A stretch of 44,524 bases of DNA, from contig NZ_ATXT01000004.1 in NCBI RefSeq assembly GCF_000421825.1, positions 1 to 44,524 on the forward strand, written 5' to 3'. The notes below the pieces were generated by a model. The model did no database searches. It worked only from the letters and a program-made list of their open reading frames with translations, and was not told where the DNA came from. The translations under genes and the position numbers were made by a program. Within the stretch, counting starts at the first letter, position 1, and each line of letters begins with the position of its first letter. Source of the DNA: Humibacter albus DSM 18994 (lineage in GTDB: Bacteria; Actinomycetota; Actinomycetes; Actinomycetales; Microbacteriaceae). Shown piece by piece: positions 35,664-44,524 of this stretch.

Positions 35664-35780
35664 ATGACTGACCTCAACCTCAACAAAGGCGCCCTGCGCC
35701 GAGGCAAACCGCGACCGCGGCGACTGCCGAAATCGATCGTCGGCTCGCCGGGGGCGACACCGCCCAAGGCGACGGCGTGA
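35664..35780 (+). CDS. Possible 38-residue basic leader peptide upstream of araD
   Basis: An ATG directly after the second operator opens a 38-codon frame beginning MTDLNLNKGALRRGKPRPRR and ending at TGA 35780. The peptide is strongly basic. There is no ribosome-binding site. It lies within the predicted araDBA leader, 150 bases before the araD start. It may be a chance frame. Confidence 0.25.
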   Translation: MTDLNLNKGALRRGKPRPRRLPKSIVGSPGATPPKATA

Positions 35781-35820
35781 CCAGCGGATGCGGCGGTGAG
35801 AGGCGCGAGTCGTCTCCACC

Positions 35821-35861
35821 GTCGCATTCGGTGCACGTGCAAGTCGCATTCGGTGCACGTG
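35821..35861 (+). repeat. Two direct repeats in the araDBA leader, 22-bp period
   Basis: GTCGCATTCGGTGCACGTG occurs at 35821-35839 and again, identical, at 35843-35861. The 22-bp spacing is about two helical turns, and each copy contains the palindrome GTGCAC. It is unlike the LacI operators, so it could be a site for a second regulator or an RNA element. Confidence 0.6.
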
Positions 35862-35929
35862 TAATAGGACGGGAAGCGGGTACGCCCGATCCCGAGGAAC
35901 AACCCAGAAACAAGGAGTGACCCCACATC

Positions 35930-36688
35930 GTGAACAACGCGGAACAGCCCCCCGTGCCGTCGACGCCGAGCGACGACCTCGAGACCGCCATCGCGCGCAT
36001 TCGCGTTCAGGTGGCATCCCTGCATTCCGAGCTCGTGCGCAACGGCCTTGTCGTGTGGACCGGCGGCAACGTCTCCGGTCGCGTGCGCACCGGCGGCGAT
36101 CCGAGCGAGGATCTCTTCGTCATCAAGCCGTCGGGGGTGTCGTACGACGACCTGGCGCCCGAGAACATGATCCTGTGCGACCTCGACGGCAACGTCATCG
36201 CGGGCACGGCGGGCAGCGACCGGTCCCCGTCGAGCGACACGGCGGCGCACGCGTACGTGTACCGGAACATGCCGGAGGTGGGCGGCGTGGTGCACACCCA
36301 CTCGACCTACGCCGTGGCCTGGGCGGCGCGGGGCGAAGAGATCCCCTGCGTCATCACCGCCATGGCCGACGAGTTCGGCGGGCCGATTCCGGTCGGTCCG
36401 TTCGCCATCATCGGCGACGACTCCATCGGCCGGGGCATCGTCCAGACGCTGCGCGGTCACCGCTCGCGGGCCGTGCTGATGCAGAACCACGGCCCGTTCA
36501 CGATCGGCGTGAGTGCCAAGGATGCCGTCAAGGCCGCGGTCATGGTCGAAGACGTCGCCCGCACGGTGCACATCGCGCGCCAGGGCGGTGAGCTCGTGCC
36601 GATTCCGCAGGAGTCGATCGACAAGCTCTACGACCGCTACCAGAACGTCTACGGCCAGTCGACGGATGTCCGCAGGAGCGAGTCGTGA
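35930..36688 (+). CDS. araD: L-ribulose-5-phosphate 4-epimerase
   Basis: This class II aldolase-fold zinc enzyme converts L-ribulose 5-phosphate to D-xylulose 5-phosphate. The 252-residue protein shows the phosphate-binding GGNVSGRVRTG, the zinc histidines in GGVVHTHSTYAVAWAARG, and LMQNHGPFTIG. It starts at GTG 35930 with CAAGGAG about twelve bases upstream. Its stop overlaps the araB start (GTGA), so the two are translationally coupled. It is first of the araD-araB-araA operon, behind the operator cluster. Context makes the epimerase role more likely than another class II aldolase function. Confidence 0.9.
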   Translation: MNNAEQPPVPSTPSDDLETAIARIRVQVASLHSELVRNGLVVWTGGNVSGRVRTGGDPSEDLFVIKPSGVSYDDLAPENMILCDLDGNVIAGTAGSDRSPSSDTAAHAYVYRNMPEVGGVVHTHSTYAVAWAARGEEIPCVITAMADEFGGPIPVGPFAIIGDDSIGRGIVQTLRGHRSRAVLMQNHGPFTIGVSAKDAVKAAVMVEDVARTVHIARQGGELVPIPQESIDKLYDRYQNVYGQSTDVRRSES

Positions 36689-38469
36689 CGGCCGCTCGGA
36701 CGGTGCCCGGTGAGCGAGCGGAGAGAACCGAAGGGCGACCCTCTCCCGCGGCCGCCGCGGCCGACGCCATCCGCTCCGGCCGCGCCGTGCTCGGCATCGA
36801 ACTCGGTTCTACGCGCATCAAGGCGTGCCTGATCGGCGACGACCCGGCGGCGACCATCGCCGCCGGCAGCCACGCCTGGGAGAACGAGTTCGTCGACCGC
36901 CTCTGGACGTACTCGCTCGAGGATGTCTGGACGGGCATCCAGGCCGCCTACGCCGATCTCGTGGTTGACGTGCGACGGCGCTACGACGTGCCGCTCACCG
37001 AGCTCGGCGCGGTGGGCGTCTCAGCGATGATGCACGGCTATCTCGCGTTCGACGAGAATGACCAGCAGCTCGTGCCTTTCCGCACCTGGCGCAACACGAA
37101 CACGGCCCGCGCCGCCGCCGAGCTGAGCGAGTTGTTCGGTGTGAACATCCCGCTGCGCTGGTCGGTCGCACACCTCTATCAGGCGGTGCTCGACAGCGAG
37201 CCGCATGTGCCGTACGTCTCGTTCCTCACGACGCTCGCCGGGTACGTGCACTGGCAACTGACCGGCCGCAAGGTGCTGGGCGTGGGGGATGCCTCCGGTA
37301 TGTTCCCGATCGGCGCCTCCCCCCTCGGCTACGACGCCGAGTTGCTCGCACGATTCGATGAGCGCGTGGGCGAGGCGGGCATCCATCTTGCGGACCTGCT
37401 CCCGGAGGTGCTCGTCGCCGGAGAGCGCGCGGGCGAGCTCACGGCGGAGGGCGCGGCGCTGCTCGACACGAGCGGCGCGCTGCAGCCGGGCGCGCCGTTC
37501 TGCGCTCCCGAAGGCGACGCGGGCACAGGCATGGTTGCGACCAACGCAGTCGCCCCGCGCACCGGCAATGTCAGCGCGGGGACGAGCATCTTCGCGATGG
37601 TCGTGCTCGAACACGCGCTGCAGCGCTCGCATGAGGAGCTCGACCTGGTCACGACGCCGTCGGGCGATCCGGTGGCCATGGTGCACTGCAACAACGGCGC
37701 GAGCGAGTTCGCCGCCTGGGCGGGCATGTTCGCGCGGTTCGCCGAGGTGGCCGGAATGCACCTCGACGCGGACGCCGTGTACGAAGCACTGCTCACCGAG
37801 GCGCTGAACGGCGATGCCGACGCCGGCGGCCTGCTCGCCTACAACTACCTCGCGGGCGAGCCGATCACCGGCACTGAGGAGGGACGCCCGCTGTTCGTGC
37901 GCACGCCCGACAGTGCCTTCACGCTCGCGAACGCGATCCGTGCGCAGCTCTACGGCGTCTTCGGCACGCTCAGCCTCGGCATGCGCGTGCTCGCCGACGA
38001 GGGCGTTGCCCTTGACCGCATGCACGCCCACGGCGGCGTGTTCCGCACGGCGGGCGTCGCGCAGCGTTTCCTCGCCGCTGCGCTCGACGCCCCGGTCGCC
38101 GTCGGCGAGTCCGCCGCCGAGGGCGGCGCGTGGGGCATCGCCGTGCTTGCGGCGTACGCGCGCGAGGTGACGTCCGTGATCGGGTCCGGCGGGGCATCCG
38201 CTGCGAGCGCTGCCGCATCGGGCACGTCGACTGGTGCTGCGTCCGGCGCATCGACTGGGACCGCGTCGGGCGCACGGACTGTCGCAGCGTCGGGCGCTCA
38301 GGCAGCGGCGCCGCCGTCGCTGGCGAGCTACCTCGACGATCGTGTGTTCCGGGATGCCCCGGTGCAGGTCACCGAGCCCGTCACCTCCGACGTCGCCGGC
38401 TTTGCCGCCTACCTCGATCGCTACCGATCCGGCCTGGCCGTGGAGCGCGCCGCGATCGACGCGCTCTGA
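36685..38469 (+). CDS. araB: FGGY-family ribulokinase with a low-complexity insertion
   Basis: This protein phosphorylates L-ribulose with ATP. The 594-residue FGGY kinase shows the N-terminal phosphate-binding [19 protein letters not shown], the substrate region [14 protein letters not shown], and the C-terminal ATP-binding [20 protein letters not shown]. Its place between araD and araA indicates ribulokinase rather than xylulokinase. Residues 1-30 form a probably disordered Ala-rich extension. Residues about 499-548 are an Ala/Ser/Gly/Thr stretch built of units like SGASTGTA, an unusual insertion near the C-terminus. The GTG at 36685 overlaps the araD stop. Confidence 0.87.
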   Translation: MTAARTVPGERAERTEGRPSPAAAAADAIRSGRAVLGIELGSTRIKACLIGDDPAATIAAGSHAWENEFVDRLWTYSLEDVWTGIQAAYADLVVDVRRRYDVPLTELGAVGVSAMMHGYLAFDENDQQLVPFRTWRNTNTARAAAELSELFGVNIPLRWSVAHLYQAVLDSEPHVPYVSFLTTLAGYVHWQLTGRKVLGVGDASGMFPIGASPLGYDAELLARFDERVGEAGIHLADLLPEVLVAGERAGELTAEGAALLDTSGALQPGAPFCAPEGDAGTGMVATNAVAPRTGNVSAGTSIFAMVVLEHALQRSHEELDLVTTPSGDPVAMVHCNNGASEFAAWAGMFARFAEVAGMHLDADAVYEALLTEALNGDADAGGLLAYNYLAGEPITGTEEGRPLFVRTPDSAFTLANAIRAQLYGVFGTLSLGMRVLADEGVALDRMHAHGGVFRTAGVAQRFLAAALDAPVAVGESAAEGGAWGIAVLAAYAREVTSVIGSGGASAASAAASGTSTGAASGASTGTASGARTVAASGAQAAAPPSLASYLDDRVFRDAPVQVTEPVTSDVAGFAAYLDRYRSGLAVERAAIDAL

Positions 38470-38605
38470 TCCCTTCCCGTCCCCGTCCCCTGACCATCAG
38501 TCGCATCAAGTCTCGGCGCACACCACGACCCGATCCGACCAGACAGCTTCTCCACCGGCCCGAACCATGCACTCGGGCCCACACCATGTACAGAAAGAAC
38601 GATCC

Positions 38606-40129
38606 ATGACTCGCACACCGCTGACCACCTCTCTTGACTCTTATGAGGTCTGGTTCCTCACCGGAAGCCAGCACCTCTACGGCCCCGAGACCCTCGCGCA
38701 GGTCGCCGATCAGTCGCGCGCGATCGCCGACCGCCTCGGTGCCGCCGACGACGTGCCGGTGCGCGTCGTGTGGAAGCCCGTGCTGACCGGCTCGGACGAG
38801 ATCCGCCGCGTGATGCTCGAGGCGAACGCGGACGACTCCGTGATCGGCGTCATCGCGTGGATGCACACCTTCAGCCCCGCGAAGATGTGGATCGCAGGCC
38901 TCGACGCGCTGCAGAAGCCGTTGCTGCACCTGCACACGCAGGCGAACGTCGAGCTGCCGTGGGCCGAGATCGACTTCGACTTCATGAATCTCAATCAGGC
39001 GGCGCACGGCGACCGCGAGTTCGGCTACATCCAGTCCCGGCTGGGCGTGCCGCGCACCACGGTCGTCGGACACGTCAGCGATCCCGCGGTGAGCGGCCGC
39101 ATCGGCACCTGGACGCGCGCTGCCGCCGGGCTCGCGGCATCCCGCTCTCTCAAGCTGGCTCGGTTCGGCGACAACATGCGGTTCGTCGCCGTGACCGAGG
39201 GCGACAAGACCGAGGCCGAGCACGTGTTCGGCGTGCAGGTGAACACGTGGGGCGTGAACGAGCTCGCGGATGCCGTCGCGCAGGCATCCGAGGCAGAGAT
39301 CGACGCGCTCGTGGCCGAGTACGAGGAGCTCTACGACGTGGTGCCCGAGCTGCGCCGGGGCGGGGAGCGGCACCAGTCGCTGCGTGACGGCGCCGCGATC
39401 GAGCTGGGGCTGCGCTCGTTCCTCGAGGAGGGCGGCTTCGGGGCGTTCACCACGAATTTCGAGGATCTCGGCGCGCTCAAGCAGCTGCCGGGCCTCGCGG
39501 TGCAGCGGCTGATGGCCGAGGGCTATGGCTTCGGCGCCGAAGGCGACTGGAAGACCGCCGTGCTCGTGCGCATCGCGAACGTGATGGGCGCGGGGCTGCC
39601 GGGCGGGGCATCCCTGATGGAGGACTACACGTACGACCTGACCCCTGGGCAGGAGCGCATCCTCGGAGCACACATGCTCGAGGTGAGCCCGTCGCTCAGC
39701 ACCGCGAAGCCCACGTTGGAGATCCACCCGCTGGGAATCGGCGGCAAGGACGACCCGGTGCGTCTGGTCTTCAACGCGGATGCCGGCCCCGCCGTGGTCG
39801 TCGCCCTCTCGGACATGCGCGACAGGTTCCGCCTCACGGCGAACGTGGTCGAGGTGGTGCCGCCGACGCAGCCGTTGCCGAAGCTGCCGGTGGGCCGCGC
39901 GGTCTGGGTGCCGGAGCCCGACTTCCGCACGTCCGCCTGGGCCTGGCTGCAGGCCGGCGCCGCCCACCACACCGTCATGTGCAGCACCGTGGGACTGGAT
40001 GCCTGGGAAGACTTCGCACGCATGTCCGGCACCGAGCTGGTCGTCATCGACGAGCACACGCGTCCCCGGGAGTTCGAGCAGCAGCTGCAGTGGAGCGCCG
40101 CGTACTACCGGCTCGCCCGCGGGATCTGA
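38606..40129 (+). CDS. araA: L-arabinose isomerase
   Basis: This enzyme converts L-arabinose to L-ribulose, the first step after uptake. The 507-residue length is typical. The four metal-site residues known from E. coli AraA are in recognisable settings: Glu in AEGDWKTAV, Glu in LMEDYTYD, His in [10 protein letters not shown] and His in [26 protein letters not shown] is also diagnostic. ATG 38606 was chosen by family alignment; the preceding AGAAAG is a weak ribosome-binding site, and the open frame upstream from 38234 overlaps araB and is not coding. It is the last gene of the operon, with a strong terminator six bases after the stop. Confidence 0.97.
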   Translation: MTRTPLTTSLDSYEVWFLTGSQHLYGPETLAQVADQSRAIADRLGAADDVPVRVVWKPVLTGSDEIRRVMLEANADDSVIGVIAWMHTFSPAKMWIAGLDALQKPLLHLHTQANVELPWAEIDFDFMNLNQAAHGDREFGYIQSRLGVPRTTVVGHVSDPAVSGRIGTWTRAAAGLAASRSLKLARFGDNMRFVAVTEGDKTEAEHVFGVQVNTWGVNELADAVAQASEAEIDALVAEYEELYDVVPELRRGGERHQSLRDGAAIELGLRSFLEEGGFGAFTTNFEDLGALKQLPGLAVQRLMAEGYGFGAEGDWKTAVLVRIANVMGAGLPGGASLMEDYTYDLTPGQERILGAHMLEVSPSLSTAKPTLEIHPLGIGGKDDPVRLVFNADAGPAVVVALSDMRDRFRLTANVVEVVPPTQPLPKLPVGRAVWVPEPDFRTSAWAWLQAGAAHHTVMCSTVGLDAWEDFARMSGTELVVIDEHTRPREFEQQLQWSAAYYRLARGI

Positions 40130-40134
40130 GCCCG

Positions 40135-40168
40135 ACGACGAAGGGCGCCGCACGGCGCCCTTCGTCGT
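40135..40168 (+). terminator. Strong hairpin terminator of the araDBA operon
   Basis: ACGACGAAGGGCGCCG (40135-40150) pairs perfectly with CGGCGCCCTTCGTCGT (40153-40168), a 16-bp stem six bases after the araA stop. Confidence 0.85.
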
Positions 40169-40340
40169 GTCTGGCGGCTGGCGCGTCTGCGTCTGTGGCC
40201 AGCGCGTCCGGGGCTCCGGCGTGTCTGGCGGCCGGCGTGTCTGGCCGCCGTCGACTCTGGGCGCGGTCGGCCGCCGGCGCGTCTGCGACTCCGGCCGTCC
40301 CGTCAGCGTCTCCGGCCGGTGCTTCTACGTCTCCGGCCCG
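40169..40340 (+). repeat. Degenerate GC-rich repeat block downstream of araA
   Basis: About 170 bases consist of loosely repeated units such as GTCTGGCGGCCGGCG and GCGTCTGCGACTCCGG. No gene is supported in it. It may be a decayed repeat array or slipped low-complexity DNA. Confidence 0.5.
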
Positions 40341-40421
40341 TGCGAAAACAGCAGCGATCGCGCTCTCGCCGCGAAAACAGCAGGATTTCTGCTCTTTCGG
40401 GCGACAGTTGCTGTTTTCGCG
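40341..40421. repeat. REP-like element: two direct and one inverted copy of a 12-mer
   Basis: GCGAAAACAGCA occurs at about 40342 and 40371, and its reverse complement TGCTGTTTTCGC ends at about 40420. The last two can form a hairpin with a loop of about 25 bases. The A-run core stands out from the GC-rich surroundings and resembles dispersed intergenic palindromes. Confidence 0.55.
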
Positions 40422-40509
40422 CCGGCCGGATGCCGGCGGAGGCTGCAGCGGTGGCGTGGCGCGCCGGTGGCCTGGCCGCGGCGGCGGTCTGGTGGAGGCG
40501 GTGTGGCGG

Positions 40510-41103
40510 CTACAGCGCGCGGATCGAACCCGAGAGCACGAGCGCGACGGTGTCGTCGACGATCGCGTCCGCCTGTGCTCGGGTCGCTCGCCCCGAGGCG
40601 ACGAGCGTGGCCGCGCCCTGCACCGTCGCGGACCACAACAGCGAGATGCGCTCGACATCCGCCTCCTCGAATGCCCCGGCGGCGACGCCGGCGTCGATCA
40701 CTCCGCGAACCGCGAGGAACAGCCGCCCGGCCGCCCGTTCGATGGCCTCGGATGCCTCGCCCACCTTGCCCGTGAACATCACCTCGAGCAGAGCGGCGTT
40801 GCCGATCGAGAAGTCGAGAGCGGCGTGGGCGGTGCGGCGCAGCCGACTCCTGTAACTCGTCGATCGACGAGTGGATGCCTGCTCCACCACCTCCGCGAAC
40901 CGCACGAATCCGCGCTCGGCCAGCGCATCGAGTAGCGCGGCTCTGTCGATGAAGTGACTGCGGGGTGCGCCGTGGCTCACTCCGGCCTCGCGGGCGAGTT
41001 CGCGCAGGGAGAGTCCCGCGACCCCACGCTCGCGCAACCTGACCTCGGCCTGATCGAGGAGCACGGCGCGCAGGTTGCCGTGATGGACCGGGCGATCGGA
41101 CAT
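40510..41103 (-). CDS. TetR-family transcriptional regulator
   Basis: This 197-residue protein has a TetR helix-turn-helix at residues about 14-60 (GLSLRELAREAGVSHGAPRSHF) and an all-helical ligand domain of the WHG-like kind (MFTGKVGEASEAIERAAGRLF). It is divergent from the oxidoreductase gene, with 61 bases between the starts and two CTAGACA-type palindromes in that gap. It probably represses both genes until a small molecule binds. The inducer is unknown. It starts at ATG 41103. Confidence 0.9.
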   Translation of the reverse strand: MSDRPVHHGNLRAVLLDQAEVRLRERGVAGLSLRELAREAGVSHGAPRSHFIDRAALLDALAERGFVRFAEVVEQASTRRSTSYRSRLRRTAHAALDFSIGNAALLEVMFTGKVGEASEAIERAAGRLFLAVRGVIDAGVAAGAFEEADVERISLLWSATVQGAATLVASGRATRAQADAIVDDTVALVLSGSIRAL

Positions 41104-41122
41104 GCGGGCATCCTAACAAGTA

Positions 41123-41158
41123 CTAGACATTGACTAGGTACTAGACAGTGTCTAGCAT
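41123..41158. promoter_or_regulatory. Promoter of the oxidoreductase gene with two TetR operators
   Basis: CTAGACAGTGTCTAG (41141-41155) is a perfect palindrome; CTAGACATTGACTAG (41123-41137) is a copy 18 bp away with one mismatch in its arms. TTGACT (41130-41135) and TAGCAT (41153-41158), 17 bases apart, form a promoter covered by both operators. Confidence 0.75.
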
Positions 41159-41164
41159 GCAGTC

Positions 41165-42217
41165 ATGGAATCTCGCGCCCCCACCAACCGTGCGCTGTGG
41201 CTGTTCAAGCCCGGCCGGCGCTTCACCGTGGGCGCCGCCCCCTACACGAGCCCCGGCCCCGGGGAAGTCGTCGTCCGCGCCCGTGCCGTCGCGGTCAATC
41301 CGGTCGACAACCTTCCGGCGCTCGGTTATCGCATCGCGCTGCCATGGCTGACCTTCCCCACGGTCATCGGAGGAGATGTCGCCGGCGACATCGCGGCAGT
41401 CGGCCCGGGCGTCACCCGGTTGCGCGTCGGCGACCGGGTGCTCGGCATGGCGGCCGGCACCGAGAAGAACCGGAACCGGCCGGCCGAGGGGGCCTTTCAG
41501 CACTACGTGGTGTTGATGCAGAATCTTGTCTCGCCGATCCCCGACGACATGCCCTACGAACGGGCCGCCGTGTTGCCGCTGACCCTTTCCACTGCGGCAT
41601 CCGGTCTGTTCCAGGAAGACCAGTTGGGCCTCGAGCTGCCGCATGTGCCGGCTGCCGAGCGCGACGAGGTCGTCGTCATCTGGGGCGGCTCTACGAGTGT
41701 GGGAAGCAATGGCATCCAACTCGCACGCAACGCGGGCTACCGTGTGGTCACCACCGCGTCGCCGCGCAACTTCGAGTACGTGCGCTCACTCGGCGCCTCA
41801 GCGGTGGCCGATTACCGAAGTCGCACCGCGGTACACGAGACGTTGGATGCCATCGGTCGCGACAGTCTCGCCGGTGTCCTCGCCATCGGGGCCGGCTCGC
41901 TTCGACCGGCGCTGGCCATCGCGTCCGGGGCCCGCGGCCGCCGTCGCGTCGCCACGGTGAACCTCGGCCTGGCGGAGCGACTGCGTGCGCGTCGAGCCAG
42001 CGGCGTGCGCCTCGGCCTCGTCTGGGGCGGCACGCTGAAGGACAACGGCGTGGGGGAAGCGATCTACGGTGACTTCCTGCCGCGCGCCTTGATCTCCGGC
42101 AGCTATCGGAGCGCGCCTGAGGCACGGGTCATCGGCACGGGCCTCGAGGCGATTCCCGAGGCGCTGAGCGTGCTGAAGAACGGAGTCTCGGCGAGGAAGC
42201 TCGTCGTCACTCTCTGA
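41165..42217 (+). CDS. Zinc-independent MDR (quinone oxidoreductase-like) dehydrogenase
   Basis: This 350-residue medium-chain reductase has a GroES-like N-terminal domain (PGPGEVVVRARAVAVNPVDN, IGGDVAGDIAAVGPGVTRLR) and a Rossmann domain (VVVIWGGSTSVGSNGIQLAR). The usual catalytic and structural zinc ligands are missing, as in quinone reductase-like members that use NADPH. The substrate is unknown, perhaps a reactive carbonyl or quinone, given control by a divergent TetR protein. No ribosome-binding site precedes the ATG at 41165, and the promoter's -10 box ends six bases before it, so the message is predicted to be leaderless. Confidence 0.88.
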   Translation: MESRAPTNRALWLFKPGRRFTVGAAPYTSPGPGEVVVRARAVAVNPVDNLPALGYRIALPWLTFPTVIGGDVAGDIAAVGPGVTRLRVGDRVLGMAAGTEKNRNRPAEGAFQHYVVLMQNLVSPIPDDMPYERAAVLPLTLSTAASGLFQEDQLGLELPHVPAAERDEVVVIWGGSTSVGSNGIQLARNAGYRVVTTASPRNFEYVRSLGASAVADYRSRTAVHETLDAIGRDSLAGVLAIGAGSLRPALAIASGARGRRRVATVNLGLAERLRARRASGVRLGLVWGGTLKDNGVGEAIYGDFLPRALISGSYRSAPEARVIGTGLEAIPEALSVLKNGVSARKLVVTL

Positions 42218-42380
42218 GTCACGAGCGGCGGCGGAAGCACCGTCTCCCAGGCTCCGAGGAGGGGTCGCAGTGGCCCCGAGAACGTGCCACCCCCACCCCC
42301 GGAGAAGGCGCCGCGACCGCCTCGAGAACCGGCCGCGCCGGCGCCCCGAGAAGGCGCCACGCCCGGGATCCGGGGCCGAT
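42218..42380. other. GC-rich low-complexity spacer before the rRNA promoter
   Basis: No gene is supported. Imperfect copies of a GAGAAGGCGCC-type unit recur (near 42302 and 42349). No clear terminator for the upstream oxidoreductase gene was identified. Confidence 0.4.
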
Positions 42381-42409
42381 TTGCACCACTCGGCCACGAC
42401 CCGTAAAGT
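42381..42409 (+). promoter_or_regulatory. Promoter of the rRNA operon
   Basis: TTGCAC (42381-42386) and TAAAGT (42404-42409) with a 17-base spacer form a good sigma-A-type promoter about 420 bases before 16S. Confidence 0.7.
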
Positions 42410-42828
42410 ACTTACTTGTCACCCCAAAGGTGCGGAAAGTCCGAAGGGCTTCCGGCCTCAAGCGGGACCGCTCCTCAGCCGAAGAGCTACTCCACTCCGT
42501 GGAGAGAACCACTGGTCTGAGGGCGAACGTCCTCAACGTACAGCACTGTCGGCTTTGAGCTCGACAGGATGCTTGCGTTCGGTGACACGGAAAAGTTACC
42601 CCGACAAGTAGATCTGCGGATCGATGGTCGGGAGTGTCCGATCCTTGAGAACTCAACAGCGTGCACAATGTTCAATGCCAATTAACCTCGGCACTGATGG
42701 CGGCCTTTTTTGGTTGTTGTTGGTGCGAGATTCCTTTTGGTTAGATATTTTGAATGTCAGTTTGATATTCGATCTAGTCAGACAAACTCGCCTTCTTCCA
42801 GGTTTTGCTTGGTTGGGGGTAATCATTT
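42410..42828 (+). other. rRNA operon leader
   Basis: This is transcribed spacer before 16S. TTGAGAACTCAACAGCGTGC at about 42646 is a sequence commonly found in actinobacterial rRNA leaders and spacers, probably for processing or antitermination. The last 130 bases are markedly AT-rich against the rest of the window. No protein gene is supported. Confidence 0.65.

Positions 42829-44524
<1,696 letters not shown>

Noticed and set aside
40169-40421. CRISPR array
   Set aside because: The units are degenerate, spacing is irregular and no cas genes are present.

Overview
The window is about 44.5 kb of GC-rich bacterial DNA. It ends in a complete 16S rRNA gene of high-GC Gram-positive type. Together with GTG starts, a CCA-encoding tRNA, a small SRP RNA and a LAxTG-anchored surface protein, this points to an actinobacterium, most likely Microbacteriaceae. 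The family assignment is an inference from gene content and style; no 16S comparison was run.

Layout. (1) 1-7914 is accessory DNA. It holds an IS256-family insertion sequence with visible terminal inverted repeats, a broken DUF3039-like gene abutting the tail of an ISL3-type transposase, and then two large divergent genes. One is an ApeA-like HEPN protein with an extra N-terminal domain (minus strand). The other is a multi-winged-helix PD-(D/E)XK nuclease (plus strand). They look like an anti-phage module and lie against the 3' end of a tRNA-Ser(GGA) gene. (2) 7915-26737 is a mainly housekeeping stretch: tRNA-Ser, a MaoC-like hydratase, SRP RNA (ffs), phosphoketolase-pta-ackA, a 1,860-residue surface protein with 15 IPT/TIG repeats, dnaX, recR and an HtrA-type protease. 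(3) 26772-40168 is an L-arabinose region: a GH127 beta-L-arabinofuranosidase with a divergent LacI regulator, two further closely related LacI regulators, a three-gene sugar ABC transporter, and araD-araB-araA. A shared 15-bp operator lies in front of the transporter operon and the ara operon. (4) 40169-42217 has a repeat-rich intergenic block and a divergent TetR regulator/oxidoreductase pair whose oxidoreductase mRNA is predicted to be leaderless. (5) 42381-44524 is the start of an rRNA operon: promoter, leader, 16S and the beginning of the spacer.

How the parts connect. The arabinose genes would release L-arabinose from arabinofuranosides, import it and convert it to D-xylulose 5-phosphate. 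Phosphoketolase, encoded about 23 kb upstream with pta and ackA, uses that substrate to make acetyl phosphate, which acetate kinase turns into acetate and ATP. The window therefore encodes a route from plant arabinofuranosides to acetate. The strongest candidate for something undescribed is the divergent HEPN/nuclease pair at 3076-7556. Its N-terminal fusion, its possible frameshifted upstream extension, and the absence of any methyltransferase or integrase beside it deserve a closer look.
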